A stretch of DNA of 64,000 nucleotides from Lachnospiraceae bacterium (GTDB lineage: Bacteria > Bacillota > Clostridia > Lachnospirales > Lachnospiraceae), in assembly GCA_017509985.1 (NCBI GenBank), contig JAFWOE010000048.1, positions 1 to 64,000 of the forward strand, in the 5' to 3' direction. Every line of letters starts with the position of its first letter. The first letter of the stretch is position 1. The position numbers were made by a program, and so were the translations under genes. The notes below the pieces were generated by a model that was given only the letters and a program-made list of their open reading frames with translations, did no database searches and was not told where the DNA came from. Shown piece after piece: positions 1 through 9,655 of the stretch.

Positions 1-369
1 GCGGTGAAATCGCTGGACGACCTGGATGGAGCGCTGATCGGCTGCCAGGAAGCAACGACCGGTTACATCTACTGCTGCGATGACTACGGCGAGGACAATG
101 TAATTGCTTACACCAATGGTCCGACGGCAGTAAAAGCCCTGGTGGACGGTAAAGTAGACTGTGTTGTTATCGATAAACAGCCGGCGCTCGCATTCGTTGC
201 AGCAAACGAAGGCCTTGCGATCCTGGATACTGAGTATGTTGTAGAAGATTATGCGATCGCTGTCAGCAAAGACAATGAGCCGCTTCTGGATGCCATCAAT
301 GCTGTTCTGAAGGAAATGATCGCGGACGGAACCGTTCAGGCGATTTTAGACAAGTATATCAGTGAGTAA
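1..369 (+). CDS. Amino-acid ABC transporter substrate-binding protein, C-terminal part
   Basis: The reading frame is already open at base 1, so the 5' end of the gene lies outside the window; 122 codons are visible. The visible part matches the second lobe of family 3 solute-binding proteins, including the segment ALVDGKVDCVVIDKQPA and the ending ADGTVQAILDKYIS. It would bind a polar amino acid outside the membrane and hand it to the permease and ATPase encoded just downstream (416-1138 and 1122-1874). The substrate cannot be told from this fragment. The three genes form the end of one operon. Confidence 0.9.
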   Translation, partial: AVKSLDDLDGALIGCQEATTGYIYCCDDYGEDNVIAYTNGPTAVKALVDGKVDCVVIDKQPALAFVAANEGLAILDTEYVVEDYAIAVSKDNEPLLDAINAVLKEMIADGTVQAILDKYISE

Positions 370-415
370 GAGTCGGGCAGCAGGCAATTTCAGTATCATA
401 AGATGAGGGGATTTT

Positions 416-1138
416 ATGGATAAATTCATTAATGATCTTTATCAGGTTTTTGTCTACGACAATAACTACCTGTATTTCGTCCGGGGAATCAGGGTCACGC
501 TTTTAGTCACAGTCCTGTCTTTGATCCTCGGACTGGTGATCGGTGTTGTTGTCGCGATCATCCGCGCCTCTCACGATCTGCAGTCGCCGAATCATATGAA
601 TCCGGTTCTCGGCTTTTTCAATATCATCTGCAAGATCTACCTGACGGTGATCCGCGGAACGCCGACGATGGTCCAGCTGCTGATCATGTGGTTCGTCGTA
701 TTTGCCAGCGCAAGATCGACCGATGCCAATCTGATCCGCAGCGCCGTCCTTGCCTTTGGGATCAACTCCGGCGCGTATATCGCGGAGATCGTCCGCTCCG
801 GCATCATGTCGATCGAAAAAGGACAGATGGAAGCCGGCCGTTCGCTTGGCCTGACCTATGTCAGCACAATGAAAAGCGTAATCATTCCGCAGGCGTTCAA
901 AAACATCCTGCCGGCGCTTGGCAACGAGTTTATTACGCTCTTAAAGGAGACCTCGATCGTCACGGTAATCGGACTGAAGGATCTGACAAAAGGTGCGATG
1001 ATCATTCAGGGGAATACGTATCAGGCACTGGTACCCTTCCTGGCCATAGCATTGATCTATCTGGCACTTGTCATGATCATCGTTAAGATCATGGGAGTGA
1101 TCGAAAGGAGGCTGCGAGTCAGTGACAAACAGTTATAA
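416..1138 (+). CDS. Amino-acid ABC transporter permease (HisM/GlnP type)
   Basis: This 240-residue integral membrane protein has the hydrophobic segments of a polar amino-acid permease. Near residues 139-160 it carries the EAA loop ([13 protein letters not shown], then IPQAF), which contacts the ATPase. A GAGGGG ribosome site precedes the ATG. The gene follows the binding-protein gene by 46 bases and overlaps the ATPase gene by 17 bases, so the three are almost certainly co-translated. Family identity is firm; the amino acid carried is unknown. Confidence 0.93.
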   Translation: MDKFINDLYQVFVYDNNYLYFVRGIRVTLLVTVLSLILGLVIGVVVAIIRASHDLQSPNHMNPVLGFFNIICKIYLTVIRGTPTMVQLLIMWFVVFASARSTDANLIRSAVLAFGINSGAYIAEIVRSGIMSIEKGQMEAGRSLGLTYVSTMKSVIIPQAFKNILPALGNEFITLLKETSIVTVIGLKDLTKGAMIIQGNTYQALVPFLAIALIYLALVMIIVKIMGVIERRLRVSDKQL

Positions 1139-1874
1139 TGACGCAAACGTTCTGATCGATGTGCGCGATCTGAAAAAACAATTCGGAGATCATGTGGTTT
1201 TAAACGGAATCAATACTCAGATCAGAAAAGGGGAAGTGGTCGTCATAATCGGTCCGTCCGGCTCCGGTAAATCAACCTTTCTTCGTTCCCTTAATCTTTT
1301 GGAGATCCCTACTTCCGGAGAGATCCTGTTTGAAGGAGTGAATATTACCGATCCGAATACCGATATCAATGTCCACAGGCAGAAGATGGGTATGGTGTTC
1401 CAGCAGTTCAATCTGTTCCCGAACATGACAGTAAAAAAGAACATTACGCTGGCCCCGGTCAAATTAAAAAAGATGACGCAGGATGAAGCGGATAAAAGAG
1501 CGATGGAACTTCTGACCCGTGTCGGCCTTCCGGAAAAAGCAGATGCTTATCCGCAGATGCTCTCCGGCGGACAGAAACAGCGTGTGGCGATCGCACGTGC
1601 TCTGGCGATGGGACCGGACGTCATGCTCTTTGACGAGCCGACATCTGCGCTCGACCCGGAAATGGTCGGCGAAGTCCTGACAATTATGAAAGAACTGGCT
1701 CTTTCCGGAATGACTATGGTCGTTGTGACCCACGAGATGGGTTTTGCAAAAGAAGTTGGATCGAGGATGATTTTTATTGACGAAGGTGTTATTATGGAAG
1801 AGAACTCTCCCAAAGAGTTCTTTGAGAACCCGAAAAACCAGCGGCTAAAAGATTTTCTTTCAAAGGTATTGTAA
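1122..1874 (+). CDS. Amino-acid ABC transporter ATP-binding protein (GlnQ type)
   Basis: This 250-residue ABC ATPase powers the transporter. Visible motifs are Walker [10 protein letters not shown] at residues 44-52, the Q-loop ([13 protein letters not shown]), the signature [15 protein letters not shown], Walker [13 protein letters not shown], and the switch histidine in VVTHEMGFA. The start is GTG at 1122, preceded by AAAGGAGG with 10-base spacing and lying 17 bases inside the permease gene. It is the last gene of the transporter operon; gpmI begins 5 bases later and may be co-transcribed. Confidence 0.95.
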   Translation: MTNSYNDANVLIDVRDLKKQFGDHVVLNGINTQIRKGEVVVIIGPSGSGKSTFLRSLNLLEIPTSGEILFEGVNITDPNTDINVHRQKMGMVFQQFNLFPNMTVKKNITLAPVKLKKMTQDEADKRAMELLTRVGLPEKADAYPQMLSGGQKQRVAIARALAMGPDVMLFDEPTSALDPEMVGEVLTIMKELALSGMTMVVVTHEMGFAKEVGSRMIFIDEGVIMEENSPKEFFENPKNQRLKDFLSKVL

Positions 1875-1879
1875 TCAGC

Positions 1880-3415
1880 ATGAATAAAAAAACAACTGTA
1901 TTAATGATTCTCGACGGACTTGGACTCAGTGAAAAGCATGAGCACAATGCCGTTTTCGAGGCAGACACTCCGAATCTGGACATCCTGATGAAGGAGTGTC
2001 CTTTTGTGCCCGCCGAAGCCAGCGGGCTGGCAGTCGGACTTCCGGAAGGCCAGATGGGGAATTCCGAGGTCGGACATCTGAATATCGGCGGCGGCAGGAT
2101 CGTTTATCAGGAACTCACCAGGATCACCAAGTCCATTGAAGACGGTGATTTTTTTGAGAACGAAGAACTGATCGCTGCGATGGACAACTGCAAGGAAAAG
2201 GATTCCGCCCTGCATCTGTACGGCCTGTGCTCCGACGGCGGTGTGCACAGCCATGAGAAGCACCTTTTTGCCCTTCTTGAAATGGCAAAGAGAAGAGGAC
2301 TCGAAAAAGTATATGTTCACTGCTTCCTGGACGGAAGGGATACTCCTCCCGCTTCCGGAAAAGAATATGTACAGGAACTTATGGATAAGATGAAGGAGAT
2401 CGGGATCGGCCGGATCGGCATGATCTCCGGAAGATATTATGCCATGGACCGCGATAAGCGCTGGGAGCGCGTGGTTAAGGCATACGACGCACTGACGCTT
2501 GGAGAAGGGGAAGATAAGGGCACGGATCCTGTCGAAGCGATCCAGAAGTCTTATGACGAAGGCGTTACGGACGAATTTATGCTGCCGACAGTGACCTGTA
2601 AGGACGCTGTTATTAAGGATGGCGATTCTGTAATTTTCTACAACTTCCGTCCGGACAGGGCGAGGGAACTGACCAGGGCGATCTGCGATCCGGATTTTGA
2701 CGGCTTCGAAAGAAAGGTCCGTCCTATCGTACATTATGCCTGCTTTACCGATTATGACGAAACGATCCCGAATAAGACGGTCGTCTTCAAAAAAGAAGAG
2801 ATCAGCAATACGTTCGGAGAATACCTGGCTGCCCACCATCTGAAGCAGCTTCGTCTCGCAGAGACCGAGAAATACGCCCATGTAACTTTCTTCTTCAACG
2901 GAGGAGTGGAAGAACCCAATGAGGGCGAAGACCGGATCCTGGTTCCTTCACCGAAAGTCGCTACTTACGATCTGAAGCCGGAGATGAGCGCATACGAAGT
3001 GTGCGATGAACTGGTAAAAGCCATAAAAAGTGCGGAGTATGACGTGATCATCATCAATTTTGCCAATTCGGACATGGTCGGTCATACCGGTGTGGAAGAA
3101 GCTGCGGTCAAAGCGGTTGAGGCCGTTGATCAGTGTGTCGGCAGAGCCGTCGCTGCGATAAAGGAAAACGGCGGTGTTATGCTGATCTGTGCGGATCATG
3201 GTAATTCAGAGCAGATGGTTGACGAAAAGACAGGAGAACCGCATACGGCGCATACTACCAATCCGGTGCCGGTGATCCTGGTCAATGCAGATGAACGTTT
3301 CGGACTGAGAACAGGCGGAAAGCTCTGCGACCTGGTACCGACATTGATAGAGCTTATGGGGATGGAAAAGCCGGCGGAGATGACAGGAGAATCATTGCTT
3401 ACTGTGAAAGAATAA
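1880..3415 (+). CDS. gpmI: 2,3-bisphosphoglycerate-independent phosphoglycerate mutase
   Basis: This 511-residue cytoplasmic enzyme interconverts 3- and 2-phosphoglycerate in glycolysis. It is of the Mn-dependent alkaline-phosphatase superfamily type. Metal-site Asp12 lies in LMILDGLG, and the phosphorylated Ser62 lies in GQMGNSEVGHLNIGGGR. The second metal cluster is visible as NFANSDMVGHTG and CADHGNSEQM. The length is normal for the family. It starts 5 bases after the ABC ATPase gene, so it may be read from the same transcript; in many Firmicutes it sits with other glycolytic genes, which are absent here. Confidence 0.97.
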   Translation: MNKKTTVLMILDGLGLSEKHEHNAVFEADTPNLDILMKECPFVPAEASGLAVGLPEGQMGNSEVGHLNIGGGRIVYQELTRITKSIEDGDFFENEELIAAMDNCKEKDSALHLYGLCSDGGVHSHEKHLFALLEMAKRRGLEKVYVHCFLDGRDTPPASGKEYVQELMDKMKEIGIGRIGMISGRYYAMDRDKRWERVVKAYDALTLGEGEDKGTDPVEAIQKSYDEGVTDEFMLPTVTCKDAVIKDGDSVIFYNFRPDRARELTRAICDPDFDGFERKVRPIVHYACFTDYDETIPNKTVVFKKEEISNTFGEYLAAHHLKQLRLAETEKYAHVTFFFNGGVEEPNEGEDRILVPSPKVATYDLKPEMSAYEVCDELVKAIKSAEYDVIIINFANSDMVGHTGVEEAAVKAVEAVDQCVGRAVAAIKENGGVMLICADHGNSEQMVDEKTGEPHTAHTTNPVPVILVNADERFGLRTGGKLCDLVPTLIELMGMEKPAEMTGESLLTVKE

Positions 3416-3448
3416 AAATTTCCAAGTATACAGTCGGAGCAGATTTAC

Positions 3449-5251
3449 ATGGAAGAATTTGAAAAAGGTGCCGTTACACCGGAAACAACAGAGCCGGTAA
3501 CTGAAACAGAACCGGCAATTGAAACAGAACTGCCGCCTGAAACAGAACCGGCACCAAATAAAAAAAAGAAAATCATCCTGTTTACCGTGATCGGTGTTGT
3601 CGCGGCTCTTTGTGCTGTATATCTCGCGCTTTGCTCTTTGGGCAATACGAAAGAGATCGATACCCAGTATGAGGTCAACGGCATCAACATCACCGGAATG
3701 GACCGGAAAGAAGCCGAGACTGCGATCCTGAAACAGTTTGAAAACGAATACTCCGATGCTGCCTATGAAATTAAAGTAGAGGACCTTTCCTTTAAAGTAC
3801 CTGTGTTTTCATATCTGGCGCTGGATCCGTCCGAGGGGATCGACGCGGCGCTTTCCTATGACGGCGGTCCGTGGATCGGCCGGGGCATGCGCTATCTGAA
3901 AAGCAAGGTTTCCGGAGTCGATACGGTACAGTTCAATGCTGTTCCGACACTTGCAGACCGCGATGCTGTCTATAAAGAAGCAGAAGCGGTGGCAAAGACA
4001 GTATATCAGGAACCGGTCGAATCCGAATGGAAAGAAGATAACGGCAAGATCTCGATCACTCTCGGAGAAGCCGGAAAAAGCGTGGATTCAAAGATGATCG
4101 GTGATGAGATCACAGCCGGCATCGAAAAAGGAGATTATTCCGGGAACGTATCGGCTTCCTATGACCTGACTGAGCCAAAAGAACTGGATTTAAAGGAAAT
4201 CGTTAAGGCAGTACACACGGATCCGGTCAATGCAACTTATGCTTTAAATAACGGTGAACTGGAGGTTTCGGAATCCAAAAACGGAAAAGAGATCACGGAA
4301 GAAGACCTTCAGAATGCGCTGAAAGAAGCAAAACCCGGGACAACGATCCTGGTTCCGGAAACGGTACTGAATCCCGACGTCACTTCAGAATCGCTGAAGA
4401 ACAAGCTCCTTGCGGATAAGATTTCAGGATATATAGTTATTGACGGAGGCTCCTGGTCACAGATCAACAACCAGAGCATTGCCTGTGAAGCGGTAAACGG
4501 CAGGATCCTCATGCCGGGGGAAGTCTTTTCGTTTAACGAAATGGTCGGTGATACGACGCCTGACAAAGGGTATGTTGAAGATTATGCCTACGAAAACAAT
4601 AAGCTGGTGAAGCAGTACGGCGGCGGGATCTGCCGCGTCGCCTCTACTTTATATGCTGCTGTTTTATATACCGACCTCGAGGTCGTTGAACGTCATAATC
4701 ACAGCAGCCCCGTGCACTACCTGCCGCTCGGAATGGATGCGACGGTTTCCTATCCGGAGCCGGACCTTATGTTCCGGAACAACCGGGATTATCCTATCAG
4801 GATCTTCATGTATCTCGGCGACGGATATGTACATGCCGAGATTTATGGGACGCATATCGAAGGCGAGCCCTATGTAGACGTGGAGCTGAATTATCAGAAT
4901 TCCATGCTGGTCGATACATACAGGAATTACTATACGTTCGAAGGGGGAGAACTGATCAAGAGCGTATTCATGCATACCTCTTCGTACCGTGAACTTATTC
5001 CAGATCCGACACCGACCCCGGCACCGACACCGACGCCCAGCGTGACCCCGGCACCGACCTCCGCTCCCGAACAGAATACGGAGCCTGCACAAGAAGTTTC
5101 GCCTGCACCAGAAGAGCCTGAACAGTCATCTGAGCAGAATACAGAACCGACAGTTCCAGATATGCCTTCGTCTGAATCCTCGGCAGAACAATCTGATTCG
5201 GAGCAGGGCGAAGCAGATGCCCCAGCTGATACAGCTCAGGAGACACCATAA
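3449..5251 (+). CDS. VanW-family cell-wall protein with peptidoglycan-binding-like domain
   Basis: This 600-residue protein has a Thr/Glu/Pro-rich N-terminus (about 1-34), then a KKKK stop and one membrane helix (about 38-58), so most of it is predicted to be outside the cell. The middle resembles the YoaR-type putative peptidoglycan-binding domain. A VanW domain follows (from about residue 330), recognisable by FSFNEMVGDTTPDKGY and YGGGICRVASTLY. The last 90 residues are a low-complexity Pro/Thr/Ser/Glu tail. VanW function is not established; a role in the cell envelope is inferred from architecture. The gene lies alone between gpmI and secG. Confidence 0.85.
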   Translation: MEEFEKGAVTPETTEPVTETEPAIETELPPETEPAPNKKKKIILFTVIGVVAALCAVYLALCSLGNTKEIDTQYEVNGINITGMDRKEAETAILKQFENEYSDAAYEIKVEDLSFKVPVFSYLALDPSEGIDAALSYDGGPWIGRGMRYLKSKVSGVDTVQFNAVPTLADRDAVYKEAEAVAKTVYQEPVESEWKEDNGKISITLGEAGKSVDSKMIGDEITAGIEKGDYSGNVSASYDLTEPKELDLKEIVKAVHTDPVNATYALNNGELEVSESKNGKEITEEDLQNALKEAKPGTTILVPETVLNPDVTSESLKNKLLADKISGYIVIDGGSWSQINNQSIACEAVNGRILMPGEVFSFNEMVGDTTPDKGYVEDYAYENNKLVKQYGGGICRVASTLYAAVLYTDLEVVERHNHSSPVHYLPLGMDATVSYPEPDLMFRNNRDYPIRIFMYLGDGYVHAEIYGTHIEGEPYVDVELNYQNSMLVDTYRNYYTFEGGELIKSVFMHTSSYRELIPDPTPTPAPTPTPSVTPAPTSAPEQNTEPAQEVSPAPEEPEQSSEQNTEPTVPDMPSSESSAEQSDSEQGEADAPADTAQETP

Positions 5252-5283
5252 GAACATTACATTATGGTGCGGACAGATTCTTC

Positions 5284-5312
5284 TTGCAATTGATAAAAAC
5301 CTGTGTTAAAGT
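5284..5312 (+). promoter_or_regulatory. Predicted sigma-A promoter for secG-smpB
   Basis: TTGCAA (5284-5289) and TAAAGT (5307-5312) are separated by 17 bases, about 30 bases before secG. The -10 is imperfect. Confidence 0.45.
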
Positions 5313-5343
5313 GATTTGCAGTGATTTTAGGAGGTAGTGTGGT

Positions 5344-5583
5344 ATGTCAGCACTTAAAATAGTATTCTCAATCCTGCTTGCAGTTGACTGTGTAGCACTT
5401 ATCGTCGTTGTGCTTATGCAGCAGGGTAAAGGCCAGGGACTCGGAGCACTTGCCGGAGGCAACGGAGACTCTTACTGGGAGAGAAACAAGAATCGTTCCG
5501 CGGAAGGAAATCTCAAGAAGATCACCAGGATCCTTGCGATCATTTTCTTTGCGCTTGCGGTACTGCTGAATATTCCTTTCTGA
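5344..5583 (+). CDS. secG: Preprotein translocase subunit SecG
   Basis: This 79-residue membrane protein is an accessory subunit of the SecYEG channel. It has two hydrophobic helices (about 4-24 and 57-76) joined by a Gly-rich loop, with the family sequence [27 protein letters not shown] lies upstream of the ATG. smpB starts 1 base after the stop. In many Firmicutes RNase R (rnr) lies between these two genes; it is missing here. Confidence 0.95.
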   Translation: MSALKIVFSILLAVDCVALIVVVLMQQGKGQGLGALAGGNGDSYWERNKNRSAEGNLKKITRILAIIFFALAVLLNIPF

Positions 5584-5584
5584 T

Positions 5585-6049
5585 ATGGCAAAAGAACGTG
5601 GCACCAAACTGGTTGCCAACAACAAAAAAGCATTTCACGATTATTTTATTGAGGAGACCTTTGAGGCCGGACTGGTTTTAGCCGGCACAGAGGTCAAATC
5701 TTTACGTATGGGGAAATGCTCCATAAAAGAAGCATTCCTGCGGATCGAAAACGGTGAAATGCTGATTTACGGTATGCATATCAGCCCTTATGAAAAGGGA
5801 AATATCTTCAACAAAGATCCGCTGCGAGTCCGAAAGCTGCTCCTTCACAAATACGAGATCATGAGGCTGGCCGGAAAAGTGCAGGAAAAAGGCTTTGCCC
5901 TGATCCCGCTGAAAGTATATTTCAAGGATTCGCGGGCAAAGGTCGAGATTGCCCTGGCAAAGGGCAAGAAGCTTTACGACAAACGTGCTTCGATCGCAGA
6001 AAAAGACCGCAAAAGAGAAGCGGAACGGGAACTGAAGATCCGGTATTGA
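5585..6049 (+). CDS. smpB: SsrA-binding protein SmpB
   Basis: This 154-residue RNA-binding protein brings tmRNA to stalled ribosomes for trans-translation. Family sequences visible are [28 protein letters not shown], and the basic C-terminal tail GKKLYDKR followed by a charged helix. The length is normal. The gene is coupled to secG. Its RNA partner, ssrA, is in the same window at 31943-32298, and a second rescue factor, RqcH, is at 19825-21564. Confidence 0.97.
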   Translation: MAKERGTKLVANNKKAFHDYFIEETFEAGLVLAGTEVKSLRMGKCSIKEAFLRIENGEMLIYGMHISPYEKGNIFNKDPLRVRKLLLHKYEIMRLAGKVQEKGFALIPLKVYFKDSRAKVEIALAKGKKLYDKRASIAEKDRKREAERELKIRY

Positions 6050-6099
6050 TCCGGCGGTCCGGAATTAATAAAAAATGAATAATCAGGGTGGAAACGGAT

Positions 6100-6198
6100 A
6101 TGATGAATAAAAGAAAACAGAGGATCATTATTATCGTTCTGGCGGTGATCATTATTGCGGCAATGGTGCTTGGCATCGTAAGCGCCGCGCTGGTCTGA
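6100..6198 (+). CDS. Small single-helix membrane protein (32 residues), unknown
   Basis: From ATG 6100 an open frame encodes a 32-residue peptide. It has a basic start (MMNKRKQR) and one long hydrophobic helix (IIIIVLAVIIIAAMVLGIVS). A GGTGGA ribosome-site-like sequence lies about 8 bases upstream. The frame closes just before a strong terminator (6223-6245), so it fits as the last gene of the secG-smpB unit. I do not recognise a family. The topology and operon position argue that it is real, but short hydrophobic frames can arise by chance. Confidence 0.5.
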   Translation: MMNKRKQRIIIIVLAVIIIAAMVLGIVSAALV

Positions 6199-6222
6199 TA
6201 CAGTTTTTTTCAGGTATATTAC

Positions 6223-6245
6223 GCCCCGTTAACACGGGGCTTTTT
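6223..6245 (+). terminator. Rho-independent terminator after secG-smpB unit
   Basis: A perfect 7-bp stem GCCCCGT/ACGGGGC with a TAAC loop is followed by TTTTT. Confidence 0.85.
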
Positions 6246-6292
6246 CACTTATACGAAGTTAGCTGCGGCTAACAATATTGCGATTAATATCC

Positions 6293-6321
6293 TTGATTTT
6301 TTCCTGGCAATTTTATATACT
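6293..6321 (+). promoter_or_regulatory. Predicted sigma-A promoter for guaB
   Basis: TTGATT (6293-6298) and TATACT (6316-6321) are separated by 17 bases, 27 bases before the guaB start. The leader is too short for a riboswitch. Confidence 0.7.
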
Positions 6322-6333
6322 AAAAAGAAATGA

Positions 6334-7806
<1,473 letters not shown>

Positions 7807-7841
7807 TAAGTACGGTTGGTTAGTTTTGACCGGGAGGATTT

Positions 7842-8219
7842 ATGGAACTGCACGAATCCGGAGAAATGTATCTTGAAACGATTTATGTTTTATCAAGGGA
7901 AAAACCCGACCTTCATGCGATCGACATCAGTGAGCATATGGGCTTTTCCAAACCCAGTGTGTCAAGGGCGGTCGGGATCCTTAAAAAAGAAGGATACATT
8001 ACGGTGGATGAACATCTTCATATCCGGCTGACGGATGCAGGAAAGAAGATCGCAAAAAAGATCTATGAGCGTCACAACGTGATTGCCGAACTGCTCTGCA
8101 GCATCGGAGTCGATTCAAAAACCGCGTATGAAGATGCATGCCGGATCGAGCATGTGATCAGTGATAAATCCTTCGCCGAACTGAAAAAGCACATGAAATC
8201 AAAAAAAGAGAACAGCTGA
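7842..8219 (+). CDS. DtxR/MntR-family metal-dependent transcriptional regulator
   Basis: This 125-residue DNA-binding protein has an N-terminal winged helix (about 1-65, with IDISEHMGFSKPSVSRAVG as recognition region) and a short dimerisation and metal-binding part. The C-terminal segment EDACRIEHVIS keeps the Cys-x-x-Glu-His arrangement typical of the iron-sensing DtxR/IdeR branch, where manganese-type MntR has Glu. The SH3-like third domain is absent. Iron preference is therefore an inference. GGGAGG lies upstream of the ATG; a terminator follows at 8238. No obvious target operator was identified. Confidence 0.88.
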   Translation: MELHESGEMYLETIYVLSREKPDLHAIDISEHMGFSKPSVSRAVGILKKEGYITVDEHLHIRLTDAGKKIAKKIYERHNVIAELLCSIGVDSKTAYEDACRIEHVISDKSFAELKKHMKSKKENS

Positions 8220-8237
8220 ACCAGTTGTTAAAAACTA

Positions 8238-8268
8238 CAGGGCCGGGAATTGTTTCCGGCCCTGTTTT
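8238..8268 (+). terminator. Rho-independent terminator after guaB and the DtxR-type gene
   Basis: A 9-bp perfect stem CAGGGCCGG/CCGGCCCTG (8238-8246 and 8256-8264) is followed by TTTT. Confidence 0.85.
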
Positions 8269-8304
8269 CATATACAAAAATTTTACAAAAGATTTAAGAA
8301 AGTC

Positions 8305-8333
8305 TTGCACGGCAGAAAAGAATTCGATAGAAT
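8305..8333 (+). promoter_or_regulatory. Predicted sigma-A promoter for the comEA cluster
   Basis: TTGCAC (8305-8310) and TAGAAT (8328-8333) are separated by 17 bases, 58 bases before comEA. Confidence 0.65.
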
Positions 8334-8391
8334 AAATCACGGATGAAAGGTCATTCGGCCGCTTCTTTTTACTGAATCGAAAGGACGGCCA

Positions 8392-8952
8392 ATGAAAACA
8401 ATAACAGCAATTATTGCCGTTTGTATTTTTTTGCTCTTTTCGGCCTGCAATTCACCCGGTGACGCTATCATTGAGATACGGACTTCCGATCCGCCGCTGG
8501 CGGAGGATCCGGGAACACAGGAAGCAGTGCCGGTAAGGATCGCGGTATATGTCTGCGGTGAAGTGAATTCTCCGGGAGTTTATTTTTTCGAAGATGGAAG
8601 CCGCATAGCCGACGCGATCACGGCCGCAGGAGGCCCTTGTGCAAATGCTGATCTGAGAAGCGTCAATCTGGCACAGCGGCTGAGCGACGGTCAGCAGATC
8701 GTAGTCAGTCCGATTCCTGCAGAAGGAGAAGAGGTTTCGGCAAACATCAGTCCGGCCGGCGGAATAGTCAACCTTAACCGTGCCTCATTGGAAGAACTGA
8801 TGACGCTGCCTGGAATCGGGGAAACAAAGGCCGGATCAATTATCCGGTACCGGGAAGAAGTCGGATGGATCTCTTCGCCGGATGAGATCATGAATATAAG
8901 CGGGATTAAAGATCGTATTTACGAAAGAATAGCAGACTTGATCGAAGTCTGA
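8392..8952 (+). CDS. comEA: ComEA-like DNA-binding lipoprotein (SLBB plus helix-hairpin-helix)
   Basis: This 186-residue protein would bind incoming DNA at the cell surface for ComEC. The N-terminus is a lipoprotein signal ending LLFSAC, with Cys19 as lipid site, rather than the usual uncleaved anchor helix. An SLBB domain follows (about 46-110; AVYVCGEVNSPGVY). Two helix-hairpin-helix motifs come last (VNLNRASLEELMTLPGIGETKA and the IMNISGIKDRIYERI region). It is the first gene after a good promoter. A two-component system and a GerMN lipoprotein separate it from comEC. Confidence 0.88.
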   Translation: MKTITAIIAVCIFLLFSACNSPGDAIIEIRTSDPPLAEDPGTQEAVPVRIAVYVCGEVNSPGVYFFEDGSRIADAITAAGGPCANADLRSVNLAQRLSDGQQIVVSPIPAEGEEVSANISPAGGIVNLNRASLEELMTLPGIGETKAGSIIRYREEVGWISSPDEIMNISGIKDRIYERIADLIEV

Positions 8953-8968
8953 GGTATGGGAGAAGAAA

Positions 8969-9655
8969 ATGCCGAAAGTACTTGTTGTCGATGATGAAAA
9001 ACTGATCGTTAAAGGAATTAAATACTCTCTGGAACAGGATGGTATGAAAGTGGACTGCGCTTATGACGGAGAAGAAGCGCTTTCCAAATTCTCTGCCGGC
9101 AATTACGATATCATCCTGCTGGATCTGATGCTTCCAAAAATGGACGGATATGTTGTATGCCAGCAGATACGGGAGACCTCTCAGGTGCCCATAATCATGC
9201 TGACTGCCAAAGGGGATGACATGGACAAGATTCTTGGTCTGGAATACGGTGCGGACGACTATATCACCAAGCCGTTTAACATTCTTGAGGTCAAGGCCAG
9301 AATCAAGGCAATTATCCGCAGGACCCAGAGACAGGAGATCAAAGAAGAACCGTCTGCTAATATTGCGGTCGGAAATCTCCGGCTGGAAAGGGACAGCCGG
9401 CGTGTATTCATCAACGATAAAGAAGTTAATCTCACAGCCAAGGAATTCGATCTTCTGGAGCTTCTTGCTTCCCATCCGAATAAAGTGTACGGACGCGAGC
9501 AGTTGCTGAAGGTGATATGGGGAGACAGTTATCCGGGAGACGTGCGAACGGTCGACGTACATATCCGCAGACTTCGTGAGAAGATCGAGGAAAGACCGAG
9601 CAATCCGGAGTATGTTCATACCAAGTGGGGAGTTGGTTACTATTTCAAGAACTGA
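8969..9655 (+). CDS. OmpR/PhoB-family response regulator
   Basis: This 228-residue regulator has a receiver domain (1-120) with acidic residues in VVDDEK, the phospho-acceptor Asp in IILLDLMLPKMDGY and Lys in YITKPF. A winged-helix DNA-binding domain follows (about 130-228; LTAKEFDLLELL, VHIRRLREKIE, TKWGVGYYF). It starts 16 bases after comEA and its 3' end overlaps the kinase gene. It pairs with the histidine kinase next door. The signal and target genes are unknown; location between comEA and comEC makes a link with envelope or competence functions plausible. Confidence 0.93.
   Translation: MPKVLVVDDEKLIVKGIKYSLEQDGMKVDCAYDGEEALSKFSAGNYDIILLDLMLPKMDGYVVCQQIRETSQVPIIMLTAKGDDMDKILGLEYGADDYITKPFNILEVKARIKAIIRRTQRQEIKEEPSANIAVGNLRLERDSRRVFINDKEVNLTAKEFDLLELLASHPNKVYGREQLLKVIWGDSYPGDVRTVDVHIRRLREKIEERPSNPEYVHTKWGVGYYFKN

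Noticed and set aside
6075-6110. 11-codon frame before the small membrane peptide
   Set aside because: It is too short and has no ribosome site; it overlaps the better-supported start at 6100.
9576-9611. GTG start for the histidine kinase
   Set aside because: It lies deep in the response-regulator gene with no ribosome site, and the added residues do not look like kinase sequence.
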